A stretch of 27,787 bases of DNA from Cymbomonas tetramitiformis (lineage: Eukaryota; Chlorophyta; Pyramimonadophyceae; Pyramimonadales; Pyramimonadaceae), in NCBI GenBank assembly GCA_001247695.2, contig LGRX02012721.1:1-27787 (forward strand). Direction: 5' to 3'. Shown in pieces: positions 9,230-17,358 of the stretch (position 1 is its first letter; every line of letters starts with the position of its first letter). The notes under the pieces are model-generated. The model had not been told where the DNA came from. It did no database searches and worked only from the letters and a program-made list of their open reading frames with translations. A program made the position numbers and the translations under genes.

Positions 9230-12200
9230 CTGCATACCGCCACCATGTTTGATACGCAGTTAGCTGGAACATAGTGCATTAAGTGAAGTACTTTATGCGC
9301 TATCTGCAAACTATCTATCTTTGTTTGCCAAGCACTCACATACCCGGTGTCTTCGTCACACCATTCTTGTTTCAGGATCACCTTGCCACCTTTGCCCACA
9401 CATTCGTTCCCGAAGAAAGCCCGAAAGTAGCTGTACAAGTTGATAATTATTATCGCGATCACTCCCAGCCAGCAGCATGTTTCATGTATGTAGATAGGTC
9501 GAACGTGGTACATTAAGTGGTATGTTTTATGCACTAACGGCATACTATTTCGATTTGGGAGGACGCACCTGTCAACTTCCTTGGTTTTAGGCACACCCTG
9601 CTTGTTCAGGATCACCTTTCCATCTTTATCCAACTGCTCATCAATGAAGAAAGTCCGGAAATAACTATGCAAGGTGCTCTTGTTGCGATCACTCCCAGCA
9701 GTGCGGTAAAAGCCATCTCCGATGGTCACGTAGGAAAAGCTTCGGCAAACCGGGTTCGGCCCGACCATGAGCAAGGACTCATACTCCGTGAAATTTCGAC
9801 CCAGCCATACTGTGGGATCTGTGTACGCTCCAAAAGTTGGCTCGTCAATGTGTTCGGGTTTCCCCAAAGCCTGCGCGTATTTACCTCGGCGTGTCTTGTG
9901 AAGACTTCGAACCTTGCGGTTCCAGCTGTGCATCCACAAGAAATAACAAAGTTAGTGCTCTAAATGGTACGCTAAGATACGCGGTATGCATTATATGCAC
10001 ACTAACGGTGTACTAACTCAATAAGCACGTACTGTGTTGGCGTGTCTACTTCACGCACCTGCGGGCATCATTCACGTATCTTTCCCATTTCTCCCTGAGA
10101 TTCGCATAAGCAGGAATTGCGCTCTGCATCCAAACCTTCAAGTCCTTGATGTCGTCGTCTTTTAAGACAACACGTTTTCCCTCGGCCGAAACATCGACGC
10201 AAATACCCGGACGACGTTCCGTCGTAATCGGAGCCACCGGCCGCGAAGTAAGTGTTGCCCGCCCGCTCCAAGTGGAGCATCAGCCCTCGCACAAGACGCA
10301 AAACCTTTGACCGCTTCCAGTTGAACATGATGCTTTGCACGGGGTAGGCGTTGTTCTTCGCGATCCTTTTGAGGTAACCATTAAAGGACTCGAAGGCGTA
10401 CATCCATACCTCCCGCATTGGGCCATACCTTTGAAGTTGCTCGACCAAGTGAGAAAACATGTGAGTGTTGATCACAGCCCACGCATACGCCGCACCGCTG
10501 GACTCCAGGTCTTCAAAAAACAGCCTAATTTCGTTTGCCAGCAGCTCCATATCCTGCAACAAAGACAAATCGGTCCATTAGTACCTACTTACGTTGTCCG
10601 TTGTGTACTAAACAAATACTAAACGCATGTTATCGTTTACCTCAGGTTTCACTTGTTCAGTCGTGAGCTCGCGCACGATCAAGGTCATCCTGCCCACCAG
10701 CTTTGCCAAGTCATTTCTGGGCTGTCCATCATCCCGTGGCCAAGCGCTGAGTGTCGACATTGTTGAGTTTTGTATGAGCTTCAAGGCATCATGGGCCCGA
10801 ATGTGTTTGGCGGCTTTCTTGTCGGCGGTGGTTCGTAACACTCGTTTGTGCCCTTGTCCCCATCGTTTCGTCGGCCTCATAACGCCCATCCATTTACGAG
10901 CGGTCTCCACCGAACGCAAGGTAGTTGACGCCTTGTTTGGGCGTGGCGGGATCGCGAAAGGACCGTGCGTCATCTTGTACATCTCCACCATCTCACCTGT
11001 ACAGCAGTTTATTCCCTCTTGTAACTTAAAGTGTTCTTAGTATGGCCTTAACGCAATAAGTCCCTCCTAAATACACTCTAAGTACAAAATCACATACCTT
11101 TTGCATTCTTCACTTTAGTCGTCGCGTGCCACGTGGGATGGGCACCATCGTCTTTCGCGTGCTGACGCATTGCATCCGTGAAGTCGAGACCGAGCAAGGT
11201 AGCCGCAATTCGGTTGACGAGGTTCATGATATCATGCATGCCATCGAGTAAAAAGTCCCGCACCATATTGAAGTACACCAATCGCGCGAACTCGCTCAAG
11301 AACTTGACGCCGGTCCGTCGCATGCTCTCTTCCAAGTAGTCTCCTGAAAGATCTGGGTCTCCACTATCTCGAAGACCTTCGTGGGTTCGAGCCTGCCTCT
11401 TGTACTCCTCGTCCGTGCGCAACTCTGGTGGACCTGTAACAGAAACATAAGAACACTAAATTTGCAAACATGGACCCTATTAACTGGCGTTAATACACAC
11501 TTAACACACGCATAGTATTGCATTAGTGTGCTAAACTGCTATTACATGACAATCGGTCGTTCTTACCTGGCGGTATCTGCTTGCCAAACAAATACAACAT
11601 CTTTTTCATAGCTGCTGAATAAGTCCCCCAAATTTTGCATTTCATGCATCCCGCATACGCACCGACGTCCATGACGGTGGCCGCTTCCACCGCTCCTTTG
11701 TAGTCCATGAGTATAGCATAGAGCATGGCCCTCAATCGCACGTGCTCGTCCTCGTAGGAATCCCAACACACGAAGCCTTCATCCCACAACGTGATCAGTT
11801 CGTCCACCATTTTACCATAAAGCAACTGACAGTTGGATGGGTGTTGACCGGCGATCAGCCCATAGAGCTCCATGTACTCGTACTTCGTGCGGATTTGGGG
11901 TGGTAGGTTCAAGATTTGGAAGTACATTGGGAATACCCCTGCCTTGTTTTGCCACACCGCCGCCCCATCGGCGCTGAATAAGAGTAGTATGTTCCTGGCC
12001 TCCTCGAAAAAGTCCTTGTGTCGCACGTTTTTTCGATCCTGCCATTCCTCCGCGTCTGAGCACAATCGAAAATGCACAGGAATACACATTAGGGCGCGTT
12101 TAGTTTACATAGCATACACTATTAGAACCCTAACGGCATACTAACGACACATCCTAACGCAATCGACAAAAGATATGCATCCACGTCGGGCAGTACACGT

Positions 12201-15200
12201 TTAGTCTGCACATTACACACAACTTACACATTAATGACGTACTAACGCCATATTAACGGCATGTTACTTACCCCAGATGGTGCGGAATGACCCATCTTCT
12301 GGTTTTTAACAAGAATTTTTCATTCTCACCCATTGGGTTTTTAATTATTTTTTTGGGAAAAGGCGCAACGGGAATCGAACCCTAGTCTCCCGAATTCATG
12401 ACGAGTATGTTACCACTACACTATTGCGCCATATTTGATGTTAATTATCCCCCCCCCACCCCATTTATATACATTATTTTTACAAGCGATCTATAAATTT
12501 AATTATAGACGATCCGGTACCTCTTTCGAGCCCGCTGGATCTGTAGTCGACGTCGAGGGCCATCGCACGAAACACGTCCCAGTGACTGCCGCAACTCAAA
12601 GTTTTTAACAAGAATTTTTCATTCTCACCCATTGGGAGACATATGCCGCGAGTGAGCGCGCATCAACTCCGCCGTTTGTGGGTTAGCGTACACACGTCGG
12701 AGTATATCTGCGATAGACCACCAAAAGAATTGGGATCGCGCTCGCCGACCCTTGCCCTCGTCCACCTCTCCCGTCTCGCCATACGCCTCCCACCGGGCCT
12801 CCTTACACTTTGGGCACACGGCATCGTTAGCATGCGCCCCCTCGAAGAACACACACCCATTCACACACAAGTCCACTCTGTTGGGGGGGGCGTCGAAGGC
12901 TTCGAAGTTTTTCCATGCAGCTTGGAAGCTACTTGGAAAGCTATGGAGTAGCTCCCCAAAGTGCTTGTTCATAATGGAGAGAAGCTTGGTGAGAGAGTCT
13001 TGGGACATCTTGCCCTCACTATTCCATTCAAGCAAATCGACAAGGAGGTCCAACGTGTTGACGGGGGGTTGGACTGCGTCGCGGTCTTCCGCGGGCGCCT
13101 GTGTAGAACGCCCGCCCATTCCATCGTAGAACTTTGAGAATGTGGACCTATGTTTGATTATGTATGTAAATATACATAGTATCTTTTTAACAGGTTAAGC
13201 GTGTCTTAAACGTGTCTTAACGCATTTTGAGAACTCACCATTGCTGTGCTTAAAGACATCATTGCCTCAATGAGGCTCTTTGTGGCCGCATGTACGTCTT
13301 GCTTGGCTGGATCGTCTGCATTCCACCAGTCCTCGGTGTCGTCCATCATGGATCCGGCGTCATTGTCGGAGAACAAATCGGGGCAAGTACCAACCGACTC
13401 CTCGCCCTTACTTCCACATGACTCGTAGGAGAAACTCGAGTCCGAATCCAAACCCGAAATGCACGTCGAGTATGACCGGTCATCGTCGTCGAGCTCTAAA
13501 GCGTCTGAGGCGTCGCCGGTCTCCTGGTCACGTCTTTGCGTCACATGATCTTCGTGTGCAACTTTCACGGAGCTGCATACATAAGGCATTGTTAGGTTGC
13601 TATCCGTATCCTAACAGCGCACTAACTAGACTCATACCAGCTAGCGGTAAAATCATACGGCACACCTGGCTTGACCAAGCTCCTTGTCTTCCACGAGTTC
13701 CACATCGTCGTCTGATTCCACGGCTGGGCGACCATCAGGTAGAGAGATTGGTACCGCATCCCAATACCGCTCCCCGGGGGCAACCTTTGTGAATTGTTTG
13801 TGATGTCGCCATCGGGTGGTTCGATTGACCCAATTTGCGACCACGCCATAGCACATCCCACAGTCACATAACACCAAGCCATCTCTCCTGCCTTGTCCTT
13901 TCCGAGTTTCCATGGCATGTACTTCGTCGCGAATCTGCCATTCTTTCTCGCGACATGTCAGGTGTTCGTCACACTCCTCCGAAGACATAGACCTGTCAGT
14001 GTTAGAATGCGGTTAGATGGCGTTTAAGCCCCTAATGACACACTAACCACGCATTAGTAAGTCTCGGGGAAAGGACCTCACGCACCCCGCAGGGCTCGCG
14101 TCTCCAAGCCCGAGGGTGGCGAGCTCGGGATGGCTGTCATCCGGCGGCTGCTGCTGGTCTGAGCTCGCGAAGTCCATGGAGTTCGCACTCGACGCGCCGA
14201 CGGGCATGTCCATCTCGGGGGGCGGGGACGGCGAGGCTCCGCGGTGGGGCTCGTCGGGCCTGTCAGTGTTAGCATGCGGTTAGATGGCGGTTAAGCCCCT
14301 AATGCCACACTAACCACGCATTAGTAAGACTCGGGAAAAGGGCCTCACCCAGCAGGGCTCGCGTCTCCAAGCCCGAGGGTGGCGAGCTCGGGATGGCTGT
14401 CATCCGGCGGCTGCTGCTGGTCTGAGCTCGCGAAGTCCATGGAGTTCGCACTTGACGCGTCGACGGGCATGTCCATCTCGGGGGGCGGGGACGGCGAGGT
14501 TCCGCGGTGGGGCTCGTCGGGCCTGTCAGTGTTAGCATGCGGTTAGATAGATGGCGGTTAAACCACTAATGACACACTAACCACGCATTAGTAAGTCTCG
14601 GGGAAAGGGCCTCACGCACCCCGCAGGGCTCGCGTCTCCAAGCCCGAGGGTGGCGAGCTCGGGATGGCTGTCATCCGGCGGCGGCTGCTGGTCTGAGCTC
14701 GCGAAGTCCATGGAGTTCGCACTCGACGCGTCGACGGGCATGTCCATCTCGGGGGGCGGGGACGGCGAGGTTCCGCGGTGGGGCTCGTCAGACCTGTCAG
14801 TGTTAGCATGTGGTTAGATGGCGTTTAAGGCCCTAATGCCACACTAACCACGCAATAAGACTCGGGAAAAGGGCCTCACCCAGCAGGGCTCGCGTCTCCA
14901 AGCCCAAGGGCCAACTTGCAAATGTCCCGACGAATGTTCATCAGGTTTACACCCACTGGCGGTAGCAATTCCCACCGCTGGTCGGCAAAGGTGATGGTCG
15001 AGGGATTGTCGGCTAAGTCCAATGGATCCGGAATGATATCACGGCCCCAAAACGCCGCGTCGTTATCATGAACGGTGTCCACATGGTGCGAGAACTCGCG
15101 AATCGACAGCACCGTCGTTTTCGTGCGCCCACTGCCATCTGGAATACCCATCCCATGGTGCGGAAACCAGCTGTCGATGGTCACGGTGGGTTGCCTGCTG

Positions 15201-16399
15201 CGGGAAAATTGCACGGACTGAGTGCCCAGCCCGTCGTTTATATGCGGTTAAGGGGTCGCGGATGTACTAACCCCACACTAACCACGCACTAAGTCCCAAA
15301 TAGAGAAGAGGGCTCACTCACCCCGCTAGACCAACGTCGTCGAGGAGGAGGAGGAGTTCGATATTTTCCTGGACATCCAACTCCTCCTGGCTTTCGTAGC
15401 TCACGAGATCCACGGGAGGCGGCAATGGTGTCATTAGATGATCGTGGTCGATGATGACCTCCGCTGGCCTGTAGATATCTCTTTGTTAGGGTACTGATAA
15501 GGTACAGTTAACATGATAACAAGGCACTAATACGCACATATTTCAGGTGCTTGAGGAACCGTACCCGCGGTGGTTGGCGACGATTTTCATGATTTCGTCG
15601 GCAATAGATAGGAGGCAACTTTGCACACCATCTTCAGATACTGTTATGTAGAACACGGTGCCACCATACATGATCTTGCCCCGCTCGGCCTTCAAAATGG
15701 GCGGAATCGGCAACCACGATGGGTAACGCCGTTGATTTGTTTGCATGTCTACTACGCAAGCATAGAAGACCCGGGGAGTCATGCAGGTCGGTACGTCTTT
15801 CTCGTGACAACACGTGAAAATTTGTACCATGCCGACGTACCGACACTTCTTCGCCTCCAAGACACACGCGCGTGCGTGGCAGAGGGCACGAGCTGTGTCT
15901 AATAGATAGACAGTTCCTGCCACGTTAGTGTACTGTTAGTTACCAAATATCGCACTAAGTGTACACTACCGTATCGACATAGGGCACTAACGTGTTTCAC
16001 TGGTTTCTTGAGAGACATGCATATCACGAGGTATAGGGATAAAGGCATGACTCACCCGTCATATATCGTCGTCACCGTGGTTGCCGCCCACTCGGATACT
16101 CGAAGCTTCTTTGTGCCCCCCTCATATTCATGACCCAACCGGAAACCTTCGGGAACGGGTTGACGAGGTGGTGGTGGAGAAACAAGTGCGTGGGGTGCGG
16201 GGTTACTAATGGCTCTGCGGGCTAGTGGTGGGACGGGTACACGTGAGGACACCGGCGCGCCTTGTTGTAGAAGAATCCCACGCCGGCCGGGAGGCGGTGT
16301 GGGTGCACGCTCGGGCGCGGGCTCGGGCGAAGGTGGATCCGGGCGAGAGGCTTGTGCACGAAGAGTCGCAAAGTGTTCACCTTGACGTTTATTGTTCAT
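8884..16399 (-). CDS. Tnp2-family (CACTA/En-Spm) transposase, ~17 exons, ~1750 codons
   Basis: Proposed exons, 5' to 3' on the minus strand: 16399-16056, ~15898-15565, 15468-15322, 15197-14880, 14793-14620, 14522-14349, 14259-14086, 13992-13666, 13572-13239, 13131-12629, 12298-12272, 12055-11567, 11433-11098, 10996-10641, 10553-10059, 9925-9569 and 9229-8884 (TAG stop). Each has GT and AG borders, and exons 2-10 and 11-17 join in phase except where noted. Recognisable parts are a Cys/His cluster (exon 8), Cys pairs typical of the Tnp2 N-terminal region (exon 10), a catalytic SADGAAVW block (exon 12), DGMH (exon 13), a DUF4218-like block (exon 15) and a DUF4216-like end (exons 16-17). The enzyme would bind the element ends and cut and rejoin DNA in the nucleus. 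I could not close three places: exon 1 to 2 (off by one), exon 10 to 11 (off by one, beside the 36-bp repeat insertion), and a one-base frameshift inside exon 15. Confidence 0.82.
9266..9476 (-). repeat. Decayed tandem duplicate of the preceding exon end (pseudo-exon in the last intron)
   Basis: The segment repeats, with roughly 30% divergence, about 9500-9700, which is the 3' part of exon 16 plus the start of its intron. Both copies keep GATCGC...YFR-FF...GKVIL coding and a good donor (GTGAGT here, GTGCGT in the parent). The duplicate has gained four bases near its start, so it hits a stop if spliced in the parent's phase. It is therefore probably skipped, although alternative use cannot be excluded. 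Confidence 0.7.
9569..9925 (-). CDS. Transposase exon 16
   Basis: Bordered by a GATGCACAG acceptor and a GACAG/GTGCGT donor, with incoming and outgoing phase both matching neighbours. It encodes a basic start (SWNRKVRSLHKTRRGKY) and then a segment with WLGRNF and VGPNPVCRSFSYVTIGDGF. This occupies the linker before the DUF4216-like block. Its 3' part was later duplicated at 9266-9476. Confidence 0.65.
10059..10553 (-). CDS. Transposase exon 15, DUF4218-like, with internal frameshift
   Basis: The exon opens DMELLANEIRLFFEDLE after a TTGCAG acceptor. It contains NTHMFSHLVEQLQRYGP followed by MYAFESFNGYLKRI, the hallmark of DUF4218: HM-L-HL, RYGP, then a conserved F-E before a basic helix. The glutamate is a candidate third catalytic acid. 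The 5' part reads in one frame to about 10250, while the last ~190 bases and the correct phase into exon 16 require the next frame. The exon is 495 bases, one more than phase demands. No convincing small GT-AG intron of the right length is visible, so a one-base insertion (or sequence error) near 10200-10260 is likely. Confidence 0.72.
10641..10996 (-). CDS. Transposase exon 14
   Basis: Bordered by TGTACAG and GAG/GTAAAC, with consistent phase on both sides. It is rich in basic residues (KRWGQGHKRVLR, DKKAAKHIRAHD) and lies between the DGMH block and the DUF4218-like block, where Tnp2 proteins have a helical insertion. There is no separate domain that I recognise. Confidence 0.65.
11098..11433 (-). 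CDS. Transposase exon 13, second catalytic block (DGMH)
   Basis: Encodes GVKFLSEFARLVYFNMVRDF followed by LLDGMHDIMNLV. In Tnp2/CACTA transposases the equivalent P-x-FD...DxMH motif carries the second catalytic aspartate and a following histidine. Acceptor TTACAG and donor AAG/GTATGT join the neighbours in phase. The family assignment of this block is strong. Confidence 0.8.
11567..12055 (-). CDS. Transposase exon 12, Tnp2 core with first catalytic Asp
   Basis: Contains FFEEARNILLLFSADGAAVW, corresponding to the DPRN...LS-DG block of Tnp2 with the first catalytic aspartate. It continues with ILNLPPQIRTKYEYMELYGL and LWDEGFVCWD, then AMLYAILMDYKGAVEAATVM and YAGCMKC. The last is the LW-I-DFPA/CP-C-like end of the domain. 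Borders are a TGTGCTCAG acceptor and a CCAG/GTAAGA donor. This is the best single piece of evidence for the transposase family. Confidence 0.85.
12272..12298 (-). CDS. Transposase micro-exon 11 (candidate)
   Basis: A short piece encoding EDGSFRTIW fits the segment just before the catalytic core of Tnp2 proteins. It joins exon 12 in phase through a TGGG/GTAAGT donor. It would need one carried base from exon 10, but exon 10 leaves two as I read it. The 36-bp repeats lie immediately upstream, so the exon border here may have been altered by that insertion. Confidence 0.45.
12302..12337. repeat. 36-bp direct repeat, copy 1
   Basis: Starts GTTTTTAACAAGAATTTTTC and ends CATTGGG, identical to 12601-12636. 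Together they bracket a 263-bp segment with a tRNA-like gene. On the minus strand both copies carry the same GGGTGAGA splice-donor-like sequence. It resembles a long target-site duplication or a local segmental duplication. Confidence 0.92.
12362..12430 (-). tRNA. tRNA-like gene or pseudogene, isotype unclear
   Basis: On the minus strand: a 7-bp acceptor stem (GGCGCAA with TTGCGCC), a D-arm with GTGTAGTGGTA and pairing GTGT/ACAT, GGGAGACTAGGGTTCGATTCC as T-arm and B box, then TTTT (12361-12358) as a Pol III terminator. The layout resembles eukaryotic tRNA-Asp. By that alignment the anticodon would be TGA, with an unusual A at position 33, and the T stem has mismatches. It is probably a decayed tRNA or a tRNA-derived short element. 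It lies in a transposase intron between 36-bp direct repeats. Confidence 0.6.
12601..12636. repeat. 36-bp direct repeat, copy 2
   Basis: Identical to 12302-12337. Its minus-strand sequence covers the donor of transposase exon 10 (AATGG/GTGAGA). Confidence 0.92.
12629..13131 (-). CDS. Transposase exon 10, Tnp2 N-terminal Cys-pair region
   Basis: Encodes VDLCVNGCVFFEG...VCPKCKEARW followed by SIADILRRVYANPQTAELMRAH. This is the usual Tnp2 lead-in, C-x3-C...CPxC and then a helix with an L-R-hydrophobic-pattern before M-x-x-H. The Cys pairs probably bind zinc. It follows exon 9 in phase 0. At its 3' end the donor GTGAGA lies inside a 36-bp sequence that was duplicated, with a tRNA-like gene in between, enlarging the following intron to about 330 bases. 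Confidence 0.75.
13239..13572 (-). CDS. Transposase exon 9, acidic linker
   Basis: Very acidic and Ser-rich (ALELDDDDRSYS, SMMDDTEDWWNADD), with no conserved domain visible. The acceptor TATGCAG takes two carried bases from exon 8, and the donor ATG/GTGAGT leaves phase 0 for exon 10. It probably links the DNA-binding N-terminal part to the catalytic part. Confidence 0.65.
13666..13992 (-). CDS. Transposase exon 8, zinc-finger-like
   Basis: Contains CDCGMCYG followed by WVNRTTRWRHHKQF, a C-x-C-x2-C...T-x-x-RH-H arrangement. This resembles the N-terminal zinc fingers that many Tnp2-type transposases use to bind DNA. It is followed by an acidic segment (ESDDDVELVEDKE). The acceptor (TAACACTGACAG) is the same sequence used by the three tandem exons upstream, and the phase matches on both sides. 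Confidence 0.68.
14086..14793 (-). repeat. Tandemly amplified transposase exons 5-7 (three in-frame 174-nt copies)
   Basis: Three copies of a ~265-270-bp unit, each made of one 174-base exon plus one intron: exons 14793-14620, 14522-14349 and 14259-14086. Each is exactly 58 codons and begins after a CTAACACTGACAG acceptor. Each ends in GCGGG/GTGCGT or GCTGG/GTGAGG, entering and leaving in the same phase. The encoded unit has MDMPVGASSANSMDF, DQQQPPDDSHPELATLG and LGLGDASPAG. The exon just upstream (15197-14880) ends with the same LGLGDASPAG, so the array grew from its 3' part or shares it. Each copy can be added or lost without breaking the frame. Confidence 0.82.
14880..15197 (-). CDS. Transposase exon 4
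   Basis: 318 bases (106 codons), bordered by TTTCCCGCAG and GCTGG/GTGAGG, with two carried bases in and out. It includes PTVTIDSWFPHHGMGIPDGS, DTVHDNDAAFWGRDIIPDPL and ends LALGLGDASPAG, the last part shared with the amplified exons. No family is recognised. It is probably part of the element-specific N-terminal region. Confidence 0.6.
15322..15468 (-). CDS. Transposase exon 3
   Basis: 147 bases (49 codons) between a TCTACAG acceptor and a GCGG/GTGAGT donor, two carried bases in and out. Strongly acidic and Leu-rich (EELDVQENIELLLLLDDVGL). It joins exons 2 and 4 in phase. Confidence 0.58.
15565..15898 (-). CDS. Transposase exon 2 (start uncertain)
   Basis: Contains ALCHARACVLEAKKCRYVGM, IFTCCHEKDVPTC, FYACVVDMQTNQRRYPSWLP and SIADEIMKIVANHRG. 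Several Cys and His residues suggest a metal-binding or compact globular unit, but I do not recognise a family. The donor CGCGG/GTACGG leads in phase to exon 3. Acceptor choices at 15898, 15892 and slightly upstream all need one carried base, while exon 1 leaves two. The exon 1/2 junction is therefore unresolved. Confidence 0.52.
16056..16399 (-). CDS. Transposase candidate first exon, proline-rich
   Basis: Starts at an ATG (16399) just downstream, on this strand, of a pyrimidine/purine-rich tract (poly-C at about 16420-16431 on the plus strand). It encodes a disordered Pro/Arg-rich N terminus (SPEPAPERAPTPPPGRRG, VSSRVPVPPLARR), then EGFRLGHEYEGGTKKLRVSE. The donor is GACGG/GTGAGT. It leaves two carried bases whereas exon 2 needs one, so a missed exon or small indel is possible. 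Confidence 0.5.
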
Positions 16400-16501
16400 T
16401 GCACAAATCCCAATTCTGCCCCCCCCCCCACGCACCCCACCCGCCCTCTTATTATGTAATATTCGCGTTGTTAGTGTGAGTTTAGCAGAAGGGATCTTTT
16501 C

Positions 16502-16998
16502 GGGAATATTCCATTGTTAGTACGCTAACAGGACGCTAACGGCATGCCTTAGCGCACTAACGTTGCCCCAACTGGACACTAACGGAAGGAATCGTTTAGG
16601 GAATATTCCATTGTTAGTACGCTAAAAGGACGCTAACGGCAGGCCTTAGCGCACTAACGTTGCCCTAACTGAACACTAACAGAAGGAATCTTTTAGGGAA
16701 TATGCCATTGTGCGTTAGTGCATGCCACCTAATGCCTCCTTAACGACGTCATTAGGGCGCCATTTAGTGTCTTGTTGCATGTAATGCGCTAACTCAGCGC
16801 TGAGTTAGCGCATTACATGCAACAAGACACTAAATGGCGCCCTATTGACGTCGTTAAGGAGGCATTAGGTGGCATGCACTAACGCACAATGGCATATTCC
16901 CTAAAAGATTCTTTCTGTTAGTGTTCAGTTAGGGCAACGTTAGTGCGCTAAGGCCTGCCGTTAGCGTCCTGTTAGCGTACTAACAATGGAATATTCCC
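16502..16998. repeat. Central ~400-bp near-perfect palindrome plus a 97-bp direct copy
   Basis: Arms 16599-16798 and 16799-16998 are reverse complements over 200 bases with only three mismatches and no spacer (centre CTCAGC/GCTGAG). An extra, more diverged direct copy of the outermost 97 bases lies at 16502-16598. The arms hold many CACTAAC/GTTAGTG/CGCTAACG motifs. The palindrome lies between the divergent starts of the transposase (16399, minus) and second gene (17359, plus), so it sits in a likely shared promoter or regulatory region. Confidence 0.9.
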
Positions 16999-17088
16999 CA
17001 AAAACTCGAAATTCCCAAATGTGATAGGAAAATTTCATCAAACCATCGTGATCGCACGATGGCGTCGAATCGCGCGATAAATGATTTA

Positions 17089-17169
17089 GTCGACAGCAGG
17101 ATTCGAACCCGCGCGGTCGGTTTCCTAATGGGTTGTCACATTCATCATGTCCAACTGCGCTACGATCGA
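17089..17169 (-). tRNA. tRNA-like sequence, probably a pseudogene
   Basis: On the minus strand it has an A-box-like TAGCGCAGTTGG and a T-arm GCGGGTTCGAATCCTGC with five pairs, ending TGTCGAC. The acceptor 5' side (TCGATCG) pairs only partly with the 3' side. The anticodon stem AATG/CATT leaves an 8-base loop, and the variable part is long. It is better read as a decayed tRNA or tRNA-derived fragment than a working gene. Isotype is not assignable. It lies inside the transposon between its two genes. Confidence 0.45.
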
Positions 17170-17358
17170 AGAGGATGACAATTCAACGGAAATAATGACT
17201 AAGTCATGAATCGAAATTGAAAAATCGGACGTTAGTTGACCGACCGACCGAGACTGACGATGACCAGCACGTGAATTCGAAGTTCACTTCTTGAAGGTGC
17301 ACTAAAGGAGTGCTATCGCCGCCAAATAAACAGCTTTGCTCTCTGCCTCGTTAAAAAA

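Noticed and set aside
10335..11040. Plus-strand frames opposite transposase exons 14-15
   Set aside because: They are antisense shadows of exons whose minus-strand translation matches Tnp2/DUF4218 patterns.
12601..12636. Direct repeats as LTRs of a small retroelement
   Set aside because: At 36 bp they are far too short, and no primer-binding site or polypurine tract is visible in the 263-bp interior.
14078..14809. Repeated plus-one frames reading Arg/Thr/Pro-rich protein in the tandem exons
   Set aside because: They are in a different frame from the one that joins neighbouring exons in phase, so they are shadows of the 58-codon exons.
16597..16998. The central palindrome as the terminal repeats of a nested smaller transposon
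   Set aside because: The arms meet with no interior sequence and no flanking target duplication was found, so a nested element is not supported.
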